From: Phialophora verrucosa | Lineage: Eukaryota; Ascomycota; Eurotiomycetes; Chaetothyriales; Herpotrichiellaceae | Assembly: GCA_002099365.1 (NCBI GenBank) | Contig: MSED01000006.1 | Span: 1,736,001-1,800,000, forward strand | DNA length: 64,000 nucleotides | Direction: 5' to 3' | Shown here: one piece after another, positions 1 through 9,796 of the stretch | Layout of the letters: the number at the start of each line of letters is the position of its first letter | How positions within the stretch are numbered: position 1 is the first letter of the stretch | Position numbers and translations under genes: made by a program | Notes under the pieces: generated by a model | What the model saw: only the letters and a program-made list of their open reading frames with translations | The model's database searches: none | Told to the model about the DNA's origin: nothing

Positions 1-2
1 AA

Positions 3-1293
3 AAGTCCAAAATCATGATATTTCTCAATCATGAATCCGACCCTCTTGCCGTTTTGTCGGCAATATGCCTTATGATCTCTTGGAGTACCAATAACACGGG
101 TTCCCTCAGTCTCGACTGCCCGTGGCATTGGACTGGGTCAGGAATTCGATTGGCGACGCAGATGGGCCTGCACCGGGAGTCTACGTACATCAACCGCCCG
201 GAGGCGGGCCGAATGCGTCGACTGTGGTGGATCTTGATTGTCAGTCATGTATACTTGAAAGTCGTTGTTGTTGAACCCTCTGCTGAACCAGTTATAGAAT
301 GCCGATAGACTACAGGCTGTGTGTTTTGCACGGCCCCTTGGCCTGAAACAAACAGACTATGACACGGAGCTCCCCTCAAATGCCGACTTTACCTACCACA
401 GCGTGTCGAATCTGGTCTTCATCCATTTTACCAGACTGACCTCTATTATGGTCGAGGTGGCTGGATCCAGTGGCCATCATAAGGAAGTTCCCGAGCCCGA
501 CACCGAGAGACTTACAACACGGCTTATCCAGTGGATTTCTCAGCTACCGGAAGAAATCCGCCTCTACGATGCTTCGGGAATCCGTCGACCCTATCTAGAG
601 TCGATATCGGAACTTCATCTACTCTACTTTGTTACCGTGATATTCCTTGAAGCCATGCATAAGAAACAAGTGGAGCAATGGAGCACGTCCATCTTAGCGC
701 TAATTGCGTCGTCGTGCGCTATTCGGCTCTTGGAGGAAATCGATTGTCGAGAGGATGTGAGCTCCATGTCATCTGTAACTACCTGGTTCATCATGGTGAT
801 CGCCATCCCTCAGTTGTACTATCGACCGCAGGCATCTACTCAAGAAGAATTGCGTAAAGAAGAACTTGACATACTTTCTGGCGTCATCGAGCAGCTGCGT
901 CCAAAATATGGCGGCGCCAACGTTGTGCGGCGAAACATCGACAGAATTCGCCGGGAGGTTGCTCGTCACCCACAACAGTGTCAAGGAGACGGACAAAACG
1001 AGACAACGACCAATGCCGACGGCGGCATGGCTGCACCACGACACCTAAAAGAACTGTTTCCCTTTCCCAAATCATTGTGCCTCAACTTGGAACTGTTGGG
1101 GGCGGATGTCAACGAGCAGCCTGACCTCGCCGTCAACTTTCTCCCATTTGGGAACGATGGATTTTCATGGACGTTTAACGAACCTCAGTCGTGGCCGGAC
1201 ACATTCGGATTCAACACTCTTGACACTGCCGATGATACTTTCCCTCATTCTTTGGGTCCATTTGACACTCTGATGCCCGGAGACATGATGTAG
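3..1293 (+). CDS. Fungal-specific transcription factor, C-terminal part (5' end outside window)
   Basis: Two exons are visible (to 239, and 316-1293), joined in phase 0 across a 76-nt intron (240-315, donor GTCAGT, acceptor TACAG). The frame is open to the left edge, so the DNA-binding N-terminus is missing from the window. The start of the visible protein has the conserved middle-homology signature of the Fungal_trans family: WHWTGSGIRLATQMGLHRES, then an RRLWW segment, then after the junction FARPLG. This is the region used by Zn2Cys6 regulators for dimerisation and effector response. The remainder (about 300 residues) is the variable C-terminal region. It lies upstream of, and co-oriented with, a quinone oxidoreductase, a carboxymuconolactone-decarboxylase-like protein and a Baeyer-Villiger monooxygenase, so it is a candidate local regulator (inference). 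Confidence 0.85.
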
Positions 1294-1733
1294 AGGCTGC
1301 TCTCAACCGAAGAGCGCAGTGCTTCTGGTATGACCGATGAACTCTTCCTCCAACGTAACTTCAGTTTCGAATTTCAACAACCACCTACACTTTGTCACCG
1401 GGGATTGATTTAGAGGTTCGGTCCTTCTGGATTGCCGAGCATCGGTACGCCGAGGACTAAATCGACCTATGATCATGGAATCAGCGGGCATTTTTCGGAC
1501 GAGGCAACAAGCGGTTTTCAAGGCTTGGTCCAGGTTCGACATTCCAGATATGCAAAAGGTTCCAAAAGTAATGGTTTGAGAGCATAATAGGCACAGGCCT
1601 GACTGTATACACACAACTTGATCCAACAGCGCGTTGATCTTGCCACCCACCTCGAGACTCCATCCACCGACATCAACGGCTCTCCTTGGCACACGGTAGA
1701 AGTCGCGCAGCAGCAACGTCCAAGTCAGCCAGC
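1294..1733. other. Intergenic region between regulator and quinone oxidoreductase
   Basis: This 440-bp gap holds the 3' flank of the regulator and the 5' flank of the quinone oxidoreductase. No convincing coding sequence or repeat is seen. A CCGAAG hexamer occurs near 1308, the same half-site that is concentrated upstream of the monooxygenase gene. Confidence 0.6.
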
Positions 1734-2852
1734 ATGGTGAATATTCCGTCAACCATGAGAGCGGTGGTCATAGATGAAGTTGGGGGTCGTGAGAAGCTTC
1801 AATATACCGAATCACACCCTGTCCCTCAACCCAAAGCCGGCGAGCTTTTGGTCAAGAATGAGATTGCAGGTGTGAACTTCATCGACATCTACTTTCGAAC
1901 AGGCCACTACCCCGCCCCTCGTCCGTTCCCTCTGGTCTTGGGTGCGGAAGCCATCGGCACAGTTGCGGCCATAGTTGGTCCCAATCCCCACGGATTCCAC
2001 ACCGGCGACAGAGTCCTCTGGAGCGCAATGGGTGCATATGCCGAGTACACCGCCATTCCGGGGGACGCGGCCATCAAAGTTCAGTCTAATATCCCCAGCG
2101 AAGACGCAGTAGGTAGCTATGTCAATGGCATGACGGCCCTCACTTTGACCGAGCAAGCATACTCTGCGGGCAAGGGTGAGACCGTTCTTGTGCACGCAGC
2201 TGCAGGTGGCGTAGGCTTGATGCTCTGTCAGCTCCTTGAAGCGCGTGGAGTCACCGTAATCGGGACAGCAAGCGACGAGGCGAAGTTTGCTCTTGCAAAG
2301 GCAAATGGAGCCACACACATGATCAACTACAAAGCAACATCAGGCCCCAGCTGGGTCGAGCAAGTCAAAGAGCTTACTAACGGCCACGGCGTCAATGCGG
2401 TAAAGTTTCCAATCGAAAACTCCGTCTCACCAATACTAGGCTTACTTGTCCGCACAGGTCTTTGATAGCGTCGGCAAGGACACCTGGGAGGGAAGTTTTG
2501 AAGTCACGAAGAACAGAGGCAAAGTCGTCTTCATTGGCAGTGCCAGTATGTCCCCTTGTGGGCTGACCGCTCGATTCCCATGTCTAAGTCTCCTACAGGT
2601 GGTCCTGTCCCTCCCGTTGATCTTGCAAAATACAGCCGGAGAGGTAACATTTCCATCTTGTTGTCTGCGTTGGCCAATAGTCTCGACACGAGAGAAGCCC
2701 TCGAAGTTTCTGCTGCCAGGGTGCAAGATCTCGTCGTCCAGGGAAAGCTCAAAGTCCACAAGCATAAAACATACGAATTACAAGACGCTGCTAAGGCACA
2801 TGAGGATCTCGAGGGGCGGTTGACGACTGGGAAACTCTTCTTGGAGATATAG
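1734..2852 (+). CDS. ZTA1: NADPH:quinone oxidoreductase, zeta-crystallin/ZTA1 family (MDR superfamily)
   Basis: Three exons (1734-2399, 2458-2545, 2599-2852) give 335 aa, matching the ~334 aa of yeast Zta1. Introns are 58 nt (GTAAAG/CACAG) and 53 nt (GTATGT/TACAG), and all phases agree. The protein has the GroES-like MDR N-terminus with the GVNFIDIYFRTGHYP segment of zinc-free quinone reductases, the nucleotide-binding motif AAAGGVG, the FDSVGKDTWE segment across exon 2, and a C-terminal KLFLEI. No zinc-ligand cysteines are present, as expected. Members reduce quinones one electron at a time with NADPH; yeast Zta1 is linked to oxidative stress. Start: the ATG at 1734 was preferred over an in-frame ATG at 1686 because it places the conserved AVVIDEVGG strand about ten residues in. 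It sits between a regulator and aromatic/ketone-type catabolic enzymes. Confidence 0.9.
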
Positions 2853-3279
2853 GATGACCGGCTCTTGGCCTGACCGAGTCCTATTGTATGTTGATGTGAT
2901 TGAAACTGTGTCTTCGTGACTCCTTCCGCTATATCTGCCACTTTCAAGTCATTCACAAGGTCAGCCATGAGGCGGATCTTGGATCTGGTATCGTAAGCAG
3001 ATTAACATCCCCGCCGCGGCATCGCACCATGACGAGATCTTCGAAACGGGCTATAAGACCCCCTCGGCGTCCGGCTTTCGGCATGACCTGCGACGGGCCA
3101 TTTGGGTAAGCCGAAGTCAACAAGCGAACTCCGATGACGCTGGGCAGCCTGAAGAAGAGATATTTAGACAGGGGGTCACGATCGCCATGTTGCGACCATT
3201 TTCACGGCCAGATCTCCTCGGCAGCATCAAGAAATCCACCATACTCTTCCTGCCACAATCTTTCCACAATCTACGAAAG
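2853..3279. other. Intergenic region upstream of the CMD-family gene
   Basis: This 427-bp gap has no supported gene. It contains CCGGCTTTCGG (3071-3081, two CGG triplets four bases apart) and CCGAAG at 3111-3116, which resemble the half-sites upstream of the monooxygenase gene. Both are short and could be chance. Confidence 0.5.
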
Positions 3280-3887
3280 ATGTCGGCAAGCTCAGATCTC
3301 TCCGAAAAGGCCCAGTTGGGCAAGAAGTTGGCGGGCGAGTTCCTGGGCGAGAGGTTCTACAGTGATGTTCTGGCAAGCCTGGTAAAGAGTCCCCTCCATC
3401 TCCCGTCCTGTGGTCACAAGATGCTCCCTTGAATTGTTACGGTAGCCTGTGGTGGATGGGGTAGTCGTTTGCGGGCACCATCGAAAGCAAGGTCACTCGG
3501 CTGACTGGATGTGGACAGAACAATGACATATGGACCCAGACAAGCATGGAGTACATCTGGGAGACATGCTTTTCCAGCTATGCCAGGCCTGGGCTGGAGT
3601 GGAAAGAACGCTCGTTGATGAACATCGCCATGTTGATCGCCCTGGGCAGGGGACCCGAGCTTCGCATTCACCTTCGCGCGGCGGTCAACAACGGGCTGAC
3701 AGAAGAGCAAATCTGTGAAGCGTGCCGACACGCGATGATATACTGCGGAGTTCCTGCTGGGCGAGACGCAATGGTGATCGCGAGCGCGGTGTTCGCGCAG
3801 TTGAAGGAGTCAGGGGAATATCCCAATTCTAAAACGGGGCGGATTGGAGGACAAGCTCCATCAGAGGGGGGCCATCCAACTATCTAG
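3280..3887 (+). CDS. Carboxymuconolactone decarboxylase (CMD/AhpD-like) family protein
   Basis: Two exons (3280-3381 and 3519-3887) are joined in phase 0 across a 137-nt intron (GTAAAG...GGACAG), giving 156 aa. Exon 2 carries the CMD-family core: an R-S-L-M-N-I-A-M-L-I-A-L-G-R helix, then a histidine-containing helix (ELRIHLRAAVNNGLTEEQI), then HAMIYCGVPAGRDAM. This corresponds to the fold of 4-carboxymuconolactone decarboxylase, the beta-ketoadipate-pathway enzyme. Fungal relatives also occur in secondary-metabolite clusters with other or unknown reactions, so the substrate is not claimed. There is no signal peptide, so it is probably cytosolic. Placement between the quinone reductase and the Baeyer-Villiger monooxygenase, all on the same strand, supports a role in breakdown or modification of a ring compound. 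The first exon (34 aa) is the least certain part. Confidence 0.82.
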
Positions 3888-4612
3888 TTGAGGTATAGGG
3901 CTCAAGAATACATGCTCAGCACCCGCTATTGATTATGTTCCCGTTATCGCCGTCGATCGGACTCTGCGTGACACTCGTCGTGCCTCTGGTGCTATACGTG
4001 ACAGAGCCAGCTACCATATTCGCTCTTTGTCGGCGGACTTTGCGATGGCTAGACAGCGTACCTGTATCAGATCAAGAGATACAGAGCTGCGTAGCCAAAG
4101 GCGCAGGAGCTGGCGTCCAGTCCCGCAGCTTCTGGTCAGTGCAAACGCCTCTGGTAAGCCGAGCTTGAGAGGACTCAATGCGAACAACATTGGAGCTCGA
4201 CGCTCTCTCAACGCTGCAGGAGCAGCCATTAGCTCTCCGGTCTCTCGAAAGCCCCAGACCGACGGTCAACCGTACTTGTTCGGTTGATTGCGCCGAAGGC
4301 TTAAATGTAACTCAGTCCACAGCCGACGCTGTGGTGCCGAAGTTCTTCGGCGCCTGGATAGATGAACTTCGGCACTTCGGTCCAGCCGAGAATCTCTGCT
4401 TGGCCTCGCAGGACAGGACTGCAGTGTGGCTCGGTGCTGCCATTCCAATGCAACACGGCCTTTGGTTCTGCGCCCGAGGTGGATCATGGACTGGGCCTCA
4501 TGGTGCAGGATGAAGAGCAGTCATATTAGTTCTACCCGCGACTCGCGGTACTAAGGAGAGCCAACAGCTTTCGAACATTCAATGACCATCAGCCCGTTCG
4601 ATCAGAGACACG
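3888..4612. other. Intergenic region upstream of the Baeyer-Villiger monooxygenase gene
   Basis: This 725-bp gap has no supported gene. It holds the operator-like cluster of CTTCGG half-sites described separately (4334-4380), about 230-280 bp before the monooxygenase start. Confidence 0.6.
4334..4380. promoter_or_regulatory. Candidate Zn2Cys6-type operator: nested inverted and direct CTTCGG repeats
   Basis: A perfect 12-bp inverted repeat, GTGCCGAAGTTC (4334-4345) and GAACTTCGGCAC (4364-4375), is separated by 18 nt. The left arm is itself part of GCCGAAG-TT-CTTCGGC (4336-4351). Two CTTCGG copies follow (4367-4372 and 4375-4380). Four CCGAAG/CTTCGG half-sites therefore lie within 47 bp, giving CCG-N8-CGG and CGG-N5-CGG arrangements. 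Zn2Cys6 proteins bind paired CGG triplets in inverted or direct orientation. The location about 240 bp before a catabolic gene fits an upstream activating site. The binding protein is unknown; the partly visible regulator at the left edge is one candidate. Confidence 0.5.
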
Positions 4613-6684
4613 ATGGCGACTTCAATCAGCACAGCAGTTCCTTTGAACGTGTCTTTTGATAAACACCTTGCCCAAAGTACTGTGACCACCAAGCCTTCCA
4701 GTGGAGAGGTGTCACCCGCCATCATGGCGGTTGCGCCAGAAGTGTGTTTACCAGAACAAGCTACTAGCTTGACTCAATCTCAAGATGACTGCGGGTTGGA
4801 AACCCCTCTGGGAAGTACACGCCGCCTTAGAATCATTACCATCGGTGCCGGCGCCAGCGGGCTCAACATGATTCGAGCTCTCCGAACACACCTGGATAAC
4901 TATGAGCACGTTGTTTACGAAAAGAACCCCGACATAGGGGGCACCTGGTACGAAAACCGGTATCCTGGTTGCAAGTGCGATGTTCCGTCCCAGAACTACC
5001 AGTTTACCTGGCGACACAATCCAGACTGGTCCGGGTTTTATGTCGAGGCCCCTGAGATCCATCAGTATCTCAGAACCGTCGCTGATGAACAAGATTTCTG
5101 GCCACACATCCGCCTCGAACACCAGCTGGTGGGCGCCGAGTGGAAGGAGGACGAAGGCATGTGGCACGTCCAGGTGAAAGACTTGAAAGCCGACCGAGTT
5201 CTTCACGACCAGTGTCATTTCCTACTGGATGCGACCGGCGTTCTCAAGTAGGTCCACGTGGCGGCCGATGGCCTTACTTTGTCAAGAGTTAATCAGATAC
5301 AGCAAATGGCAATGGCCGGATATCGAGGGATTACACAGTTTTGAAGGGGACTTGGTGCACTCGGCCAACTGGCCAAAAGAACTGGACTACAAAAAGAAGC
5401 GGGTCGCCGTCATTGGTAATGGTTCGTCGGGGGTTCAAATCGTCACCAAAATCCAGCCAGGTAAGAAGGTGTACCTAGACTTTCCGGGTCAGACGCTCAT
5501 TGCGGTCATAGACGTGAAGCAGCTGGTTCACAGCCTGAGATCCGGGACATGGATGATGCCATCGCAGCGAGAAATGATCCTGGCTCAAGTCGCCGACAAG
5601 GATTTATTGGACAAGTTAGGTATGGACAAGGAGGCCTACTCGGACCAGCAAAAGCAAATGTTCAAAGACGACCCCGAGTTGTATCTGAGATTGATCAAGG
5701 TTTCGGATAAGATCTTCAACGACAAATACAAAGTGGTGAGTGAGGGCCAAAAATGTTGGAGGAGAACTAGACTGACCGCGCCGTCCTGGAATAGCTGATC
5801 AGCGCGAGCGACGAAGCTCGAGCCATGAAAAAGTACCTGAGCGACTTCATGGTAGACCTTCTGCAGGGGGACCAAGCGCTGATCAAGTTCCTGGTCCCCG
5901 ACTTCCCCGTTGGCTGCAGAAGGCTCGTTCCCTCGATCGGATACCTTGAGGCTCTTCACAAGCCCAATGTCACGGTCGTCACCGAAGGCATTGCCAAAGT
6001 CGTCCCCGAAGGCCTTGTAACCACCAGTGGTGAGGTGATTCCGGTCGACATCATCGTATGTGCGACTGGGTTTGACACCTCGTTCTGCCCAAAGTACTCG
6101 CTCATCGGTCGGCGAGACGACCTCCGTGAGCGGTGGAGCAAACAAGACGCAAAAGCTTACCTGTCGTTTGCCGTCCCGGGCATGCCCAACTACTGGAGTA
6201 AGCTTTGCAACAGGTCTATTCCCTGACCCTAGTTCACGTTAACCTTGATACAGTGTTTATGGGCCCCAATGCTCCTGCTGGTCACGGCAGCATCCTGAAT
6301 ATCACCGAACATATTGCAAAGTTCATGGTCAAAATCCTCAAGAAGGTTCAGACGCAGAACATCAAGTCTCTGGAGCCGAAGGAAGATCTGGTTGACGAGT
6401 ATATCGACCACGTCAATAGATTTATGCCCAGGACCGCCTGGGCTGGAAACTGTCGATCATGGTTCAAGAACGGCAAGTCCTCTGGCTCGGTCACGGTGCT
6501 GCATCCCGGAAGCAGGATTCATTTCTTCCACACCTTGGATGAGTTCAAAGGGGAAGACTTCAACATCTCCTACTGGACGAACAATCGATTCCAATATCTT
6601 GGGAATGGCACGTCGACCAGGGAGCTTGGACACAACGACCCGACCTACTATTGGGATGAGCCTGATCAGTTACACTATTGGTAG
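4613..6684 (+). CDS. Type I Baeyer-Villiger flavin monooxygenase
   Basis: Five exons (4613-5247, 5303-5460, 5512-5735, 5795-6197, 6254-6684) encode 616 aa. All four introns (51-59 nt) have GT-AG ends and consistent phases. FAD-binding motif GAGASG is at residues ~78-83. The Baeyer-Villiger fingerprint FxGxxxHxxxWP is matched exactly by FEGDLVHSANWP (~225-236), and the NADPH-binding motif GNGSSG is at ~250-255. The MGPNAPAGHGS segment near the C-terminal third is typical of fungal members. Such enzymes insert oxygen next to a ketone to give an ester or lactone, using FAD, NADPH and O2. An N-terminal extension of about 75 residues precedes the first Rossmann fold. The second intron (5461-5511, 51 nt) is a multiple of three without stops; keeping it would insert 17 residues between IQP and VKQLVH. 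The half-site array at 4334-4380 lies in its promoter. Confidence 0.93.
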
Positions 6685-7382
6685 TACTTCGCAGTCTGTC
6701 TGCATCTTCACGAGATGGACAGACAGAGTCACCAGCGCGCCGTCCGCCATCCACCCATCAGCGCGACCCGGTGCCTCTTTTCCGAGGGCGATGCGTTCTA
6801 CACTGACCTGGACGATGTAGCCGAGAGAAAACTAACAAGTTCGCATGATGGATCGAACTTACCAGAATGGTGCTGTTGTTTCAGTCCGGCTAGGCCTTCC
6901 CTCATTACTAGACTGGCTCAACATTTCGATGCCATAGGTCACTTGGTAAATCGACGCCCTTGACTAAGCCGAGTCGATGGAAGGTCGGATGAGAAGCTGG
7001 ACGATTCAGGAATACATGCTGGCCCGCGGCATGCATGTCTGCAGCTCTGAATGCTCAGACACAGCATATAGTGCCCAGAAGATAAACCCGAGTACTACAT
7101 TCCTAACGTATTAACATGTTCGATGCCTCAAGCAATGAGATTGGACGTGTATGACAATTCATCAGGTATCTCTAACGATGCATTCGTGACCCTTGGGTGT
7201 GCACCCACTGTCTTTCTTAATGCGTCGACAGCCTCGAATGCAATCAGCAAAATAGTGATAATGGATGAACAGGCAAAGGGAGAATCGTTGAAACCCTCCA
7301 ACCTGGTCGGTTACTGCGGCCAGCCCTAGACTCCACACTGCGTTGAAAATAAACCAAACTCCGAACCGAACCCGGTAATTCT
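6685..7382. other. Intergenic region, convergent gene ends
   Basis: This 698-bp gap lies between the 3' ends of the monooxygenase (+) and the broken gene (-). Short open frames are present but show no recognisable protein features. Nothing else is seen. Confidence 0.6.
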
Positions 7383-9169
7383 TCATATCTCCACCGTAGC
7401 AAGTTTCATCATACAGATGGATTCAGGCTCGCCGTGTTCTTTCCTCTTCCGTTCTCCTTTCCGAGCAAGTTCCTTGTGATGCTGATCAACCAGTTCTTGT
7501 CCAAATCCTTGCTGTTTCTGTAGGTCGTCAATGGAGAGGGTGACAACCAAATCTTCCCCGAGTTTCAATTCTACCCCAGCTTTGGTGAAGAATATGACTG
7601 TCTTTTCATTTTTTGCCTGTGCCGCAAGACATTTTTGCCTCGCCTTAAAAGGAACCAAAAGTTTGAGGGCACGCCTCTCTTCCGATATGTGCAGTGAGAT
7701 ATACCCTCTTGCTGTGAGTGTGACCTCCTCTGCATCCCAAAGTTCTTTGAACTCGAACCCATATCGCTCTGCATTTCGGCGGCGATTAGCTACCGCGAAT
7801 TTCCCCGACTGCTGCAAACTCTTGGAAATGCTGCCACTGATCTTGGTACGAAGAGCGCTGGCCACTGACAGGCCTGCGTCAAGCATCTTGAAAACATCCT
7901 CTTGCAGCATCTTACTAGCCCAGTTCAGGAAGGCAGAATCATATTCAAGGACAGTGAGTGTTCTCTTGAGGTCTGCTTCCATTTTCACGTACTCGTGCAC
8001 TTCTCTAAGTGGAGCACTACCTGGTATACCCCTTTGAAATTTTGCTCCTGTCTCCGTGAAAGATAACTCGTCGTGCGGGAGTGCTAATAGCCACATCATG
8101 AAGTTCAGAGCACCGTCCAATCGTTGAGAATATCGTGGAGCTGCATTCGGGTTGAACATTGCTGCCACCGGGTGGTCGACAAGGGCTATAATGCGCCGCA
8201 CACTCTGGTGCTCGAAAAGGATCTCGAAGGTGATTGAGACGTCACCTCCGAGTTTGACGTTGAGAGCTTTGGCCAAATGCTCTCTGCCTTTTTGATAATG
8301 CATCCTTGCACAACGGCCGCCCACAATCAGGAAGGGAAGCGGTAAGATCTCCAGAAGACGGTGAGATATTTGGTTGTGCAACAGGAGCTTTTCCTTCTTC
8401 CAAATTGAGGCAGGACAAGTCGATTTACGTCCTCGCGCCCGACCCTCCCCTCTCCAATGCCAATCGTATGCAAAGACGACGTCCGGGCCCAAACCCTTCT
8501 TAGAAAGCAGTTGAATGGTCTGGCTACCTCGTCCCAGAACTTGGTAACTCCACCCTCTCTGGACTGACAGTGCAGTATTAGTCCAAGGTCGCAAGCCGGA
8601 TGGCCCGCAGGTTGTGCAATTTCGTGCGCGTCTTCTTTGGTAAGGCCTGCCTCCTGTGTACGGAAGTGCTCGATCTCATCGGTCAAGAGTTGTCGCAAGT
8701 TTGTTGTATCATGGTCCCTGTCTTCCTTTTTCAGAAAATGAATAAACGAATCCAGCTCTTTCTCATCCAGCTTTGATGCCAGTTCTGCAGCGAATTGTAG
8801 TGCGACATCTGACCCTTGAAGACTTATCTCTTCCGAGGGTACTTCAAGACCTGCGGCATCTTCAACGACTGAGTTTATTCGCTGGTCAGGGTCGAAGTTA
8901 TTGAAGGGACGGATTTGTTTTGCGTCATCTGTCGAAAACTGGTGTCTCTTGCGTTTTCGGGGTGTTGCTTCGTCGACATCGATGGTAAAGTTATGACGAT
9001 TGCCAGAATTTTGGAGAGTTCTCTGTCTTCTCTTTTTCATCTTCGAGGCGCGGAAGTTGCAAAGATTTTCGTACACAAGACTCACGATATGACGTCTGTT
9101 TACGGCTTTGAGGCACTCAGTTGTTGGTACGAAAGGCGAAGGGGTCTCCATGATATCAAATGCACACAA
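7383..9169 (-). pseudogene. Unrecognised protein gene with a reading-frame break near 8495-8520
   Basis: Two long, overlapping minus-strand frames read like one protein. The upstream frame (from ATG at 9169) has a basic stretch (KMKKRRQR, PRKRKRH) and acidic helices, and continues to about KFWDEVARPFN. The downstream frame resumes around LSKKGLGPDVVFAYDWHW and runs to a TGA at 7383. It contains LPLPFLIVGGRCARMHYQKG, long helices and a lysine/arginine-rich tail. The second frame is offset by -1, so one missing base near 8495-8520 would account for it. A 50-nt intron (GTTACC...CTAAG, phase 0) would also reconnect the frames, but both of its ends are poor and it would delete sequence that looks coding. 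Alternatives are an assembly error or a recent inactivating indel. The combined product would be roughly 590 aa. The family is not recognised and no function is proposed. Confidence 0.6.
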
Positions 9170-9614
9170 AAGGGAGCGGTAGTAATAATAACGAAAATGG
9201 GAATGGAAGAGTTGTCAGCGTAGAGCAAACACCCCATGACGCGCAACCCACCGAAATATTTACATTGAATAGGGAGGCAGTGGTGGTGGAGGTTGGAAGA
9301 CTCACGGCTTCGATGACGTTCGGTCGTGAATACACCACTTCATCGATGGCAGAAGGACACATTGGTTTATCCGGTTTTAACTGCCCTTTGGGATCGATGC
9401 ACTGTACGGCGCCTCATTATTACGACCGATGGTAAGATATTTATGGCCTCAAGCGGAAGCAAATACCAATTCTTTGATATCACCGTTAGGGTACATAGTG
9501 AGTTGTAGTGCAGGAAAAGGGACTTGAAGGATGGATTCACGTGCCTTTGGAATTTATCTGAATGGAATGTACCTGAATGCAAACCACATGAAAACAAAGA
9601 AAATGAGAGAGAGA

Positions 9615-9639
9615 GAAAAAAAAAAAAAAAAAAAAAAAA
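9615..9639. repeat. 25-nt homopolymer A run (T run on the minus strand)
   Basis: There are twenty-five consecutive A residues, preceded by a short GA repeat (from about 9603). On the minus strand this is a T25 tract eight bases beyond the 3' end of the tRNA-like sequence, where it could act as an RNA polymerase III terminator. It could also be a retroposition tail or a slippage-prone simple repeat. Confidence 0.9.
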
Positions 9640-9646
9640 GATTATT

Positions 9647-9712
9647 TGCGGCCACTGCGGATCGAACGCAGGACCTTCAGATTTCTTGAACCGAAGTTCG
9701 CCTTCAGTCTGA
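9647..9712 (-). tRNA. tRNA-Phe(GAA)-like 3' two-thirds with intron; probable pseudogene
   Basis: Read on the minus strand from 9712: anticodon stem TCAGA, loop CTGAAG with anticodon GAA, a 19-nt intron (9701-9683) at the canonical 37/38 position, A, then stem TCTGA. Next come a five-base variable loop AGGTC, T-arm CTGCG-TTCGATC-CGCAG, acceptor 3' strand TGGCCGC and discriminator A at 9647. These parts are all well formed and match eukaryotic tRNA-Phe. The sequence directly 5' of the anticodon arm does not supply the acceptor 5' strand (GCGGCCA expected) or a normal D-arm. A D-arm-like GGTGGGAGAGTG lies about 60 bp further upstream. The gene therefore looks truncated or interrupted, and a functional tRNA is unlikely from this copy. 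Confidence 0.65.
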
Positions 9713-9714
9713 CG

Positions 9715-9796
9715 CCTGAGTGGAGTTAGTATTGTGAATTCGTGTCGCGCAGGGGAAGAAGAACACTCACTCTCCCACCTTGGGTGAAGTTAGTAT
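9715..9796 (-). repeat. Diverged short direct duplication upstream of the tRNA-like fragment
   Basis: On the minus strand ATACTAACTTCACCCAAGG (9796-9778) recurs as ATACTAACTCCACTCAGG (9732-9715), about 64 bp apart. The copies differ by two C/T transitions and one missing base. The upstream copy is followed by GGTGGGAGAGTG, which resembles a tRNA D-arm. This looks like a small duplication or insertion that split a tRNA gene. Confidence 0.5.

Noticed and set aside
4613..6684. Frame breaks in the Baeyer-Villiger gene as signs of a pseudogene
   Set aside because: Each break coincides with a short intron with proper ends and phase, and the spliced product has every key motif.
9615..9639. The A25 run as the poly(A) tail of a retrotransposed gene or LINE
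   Set aside because: No reverse transcriptase, processed-gene copy or target-site duplication is seen beside it; a pol III terminator or simple repeat explains it as well.
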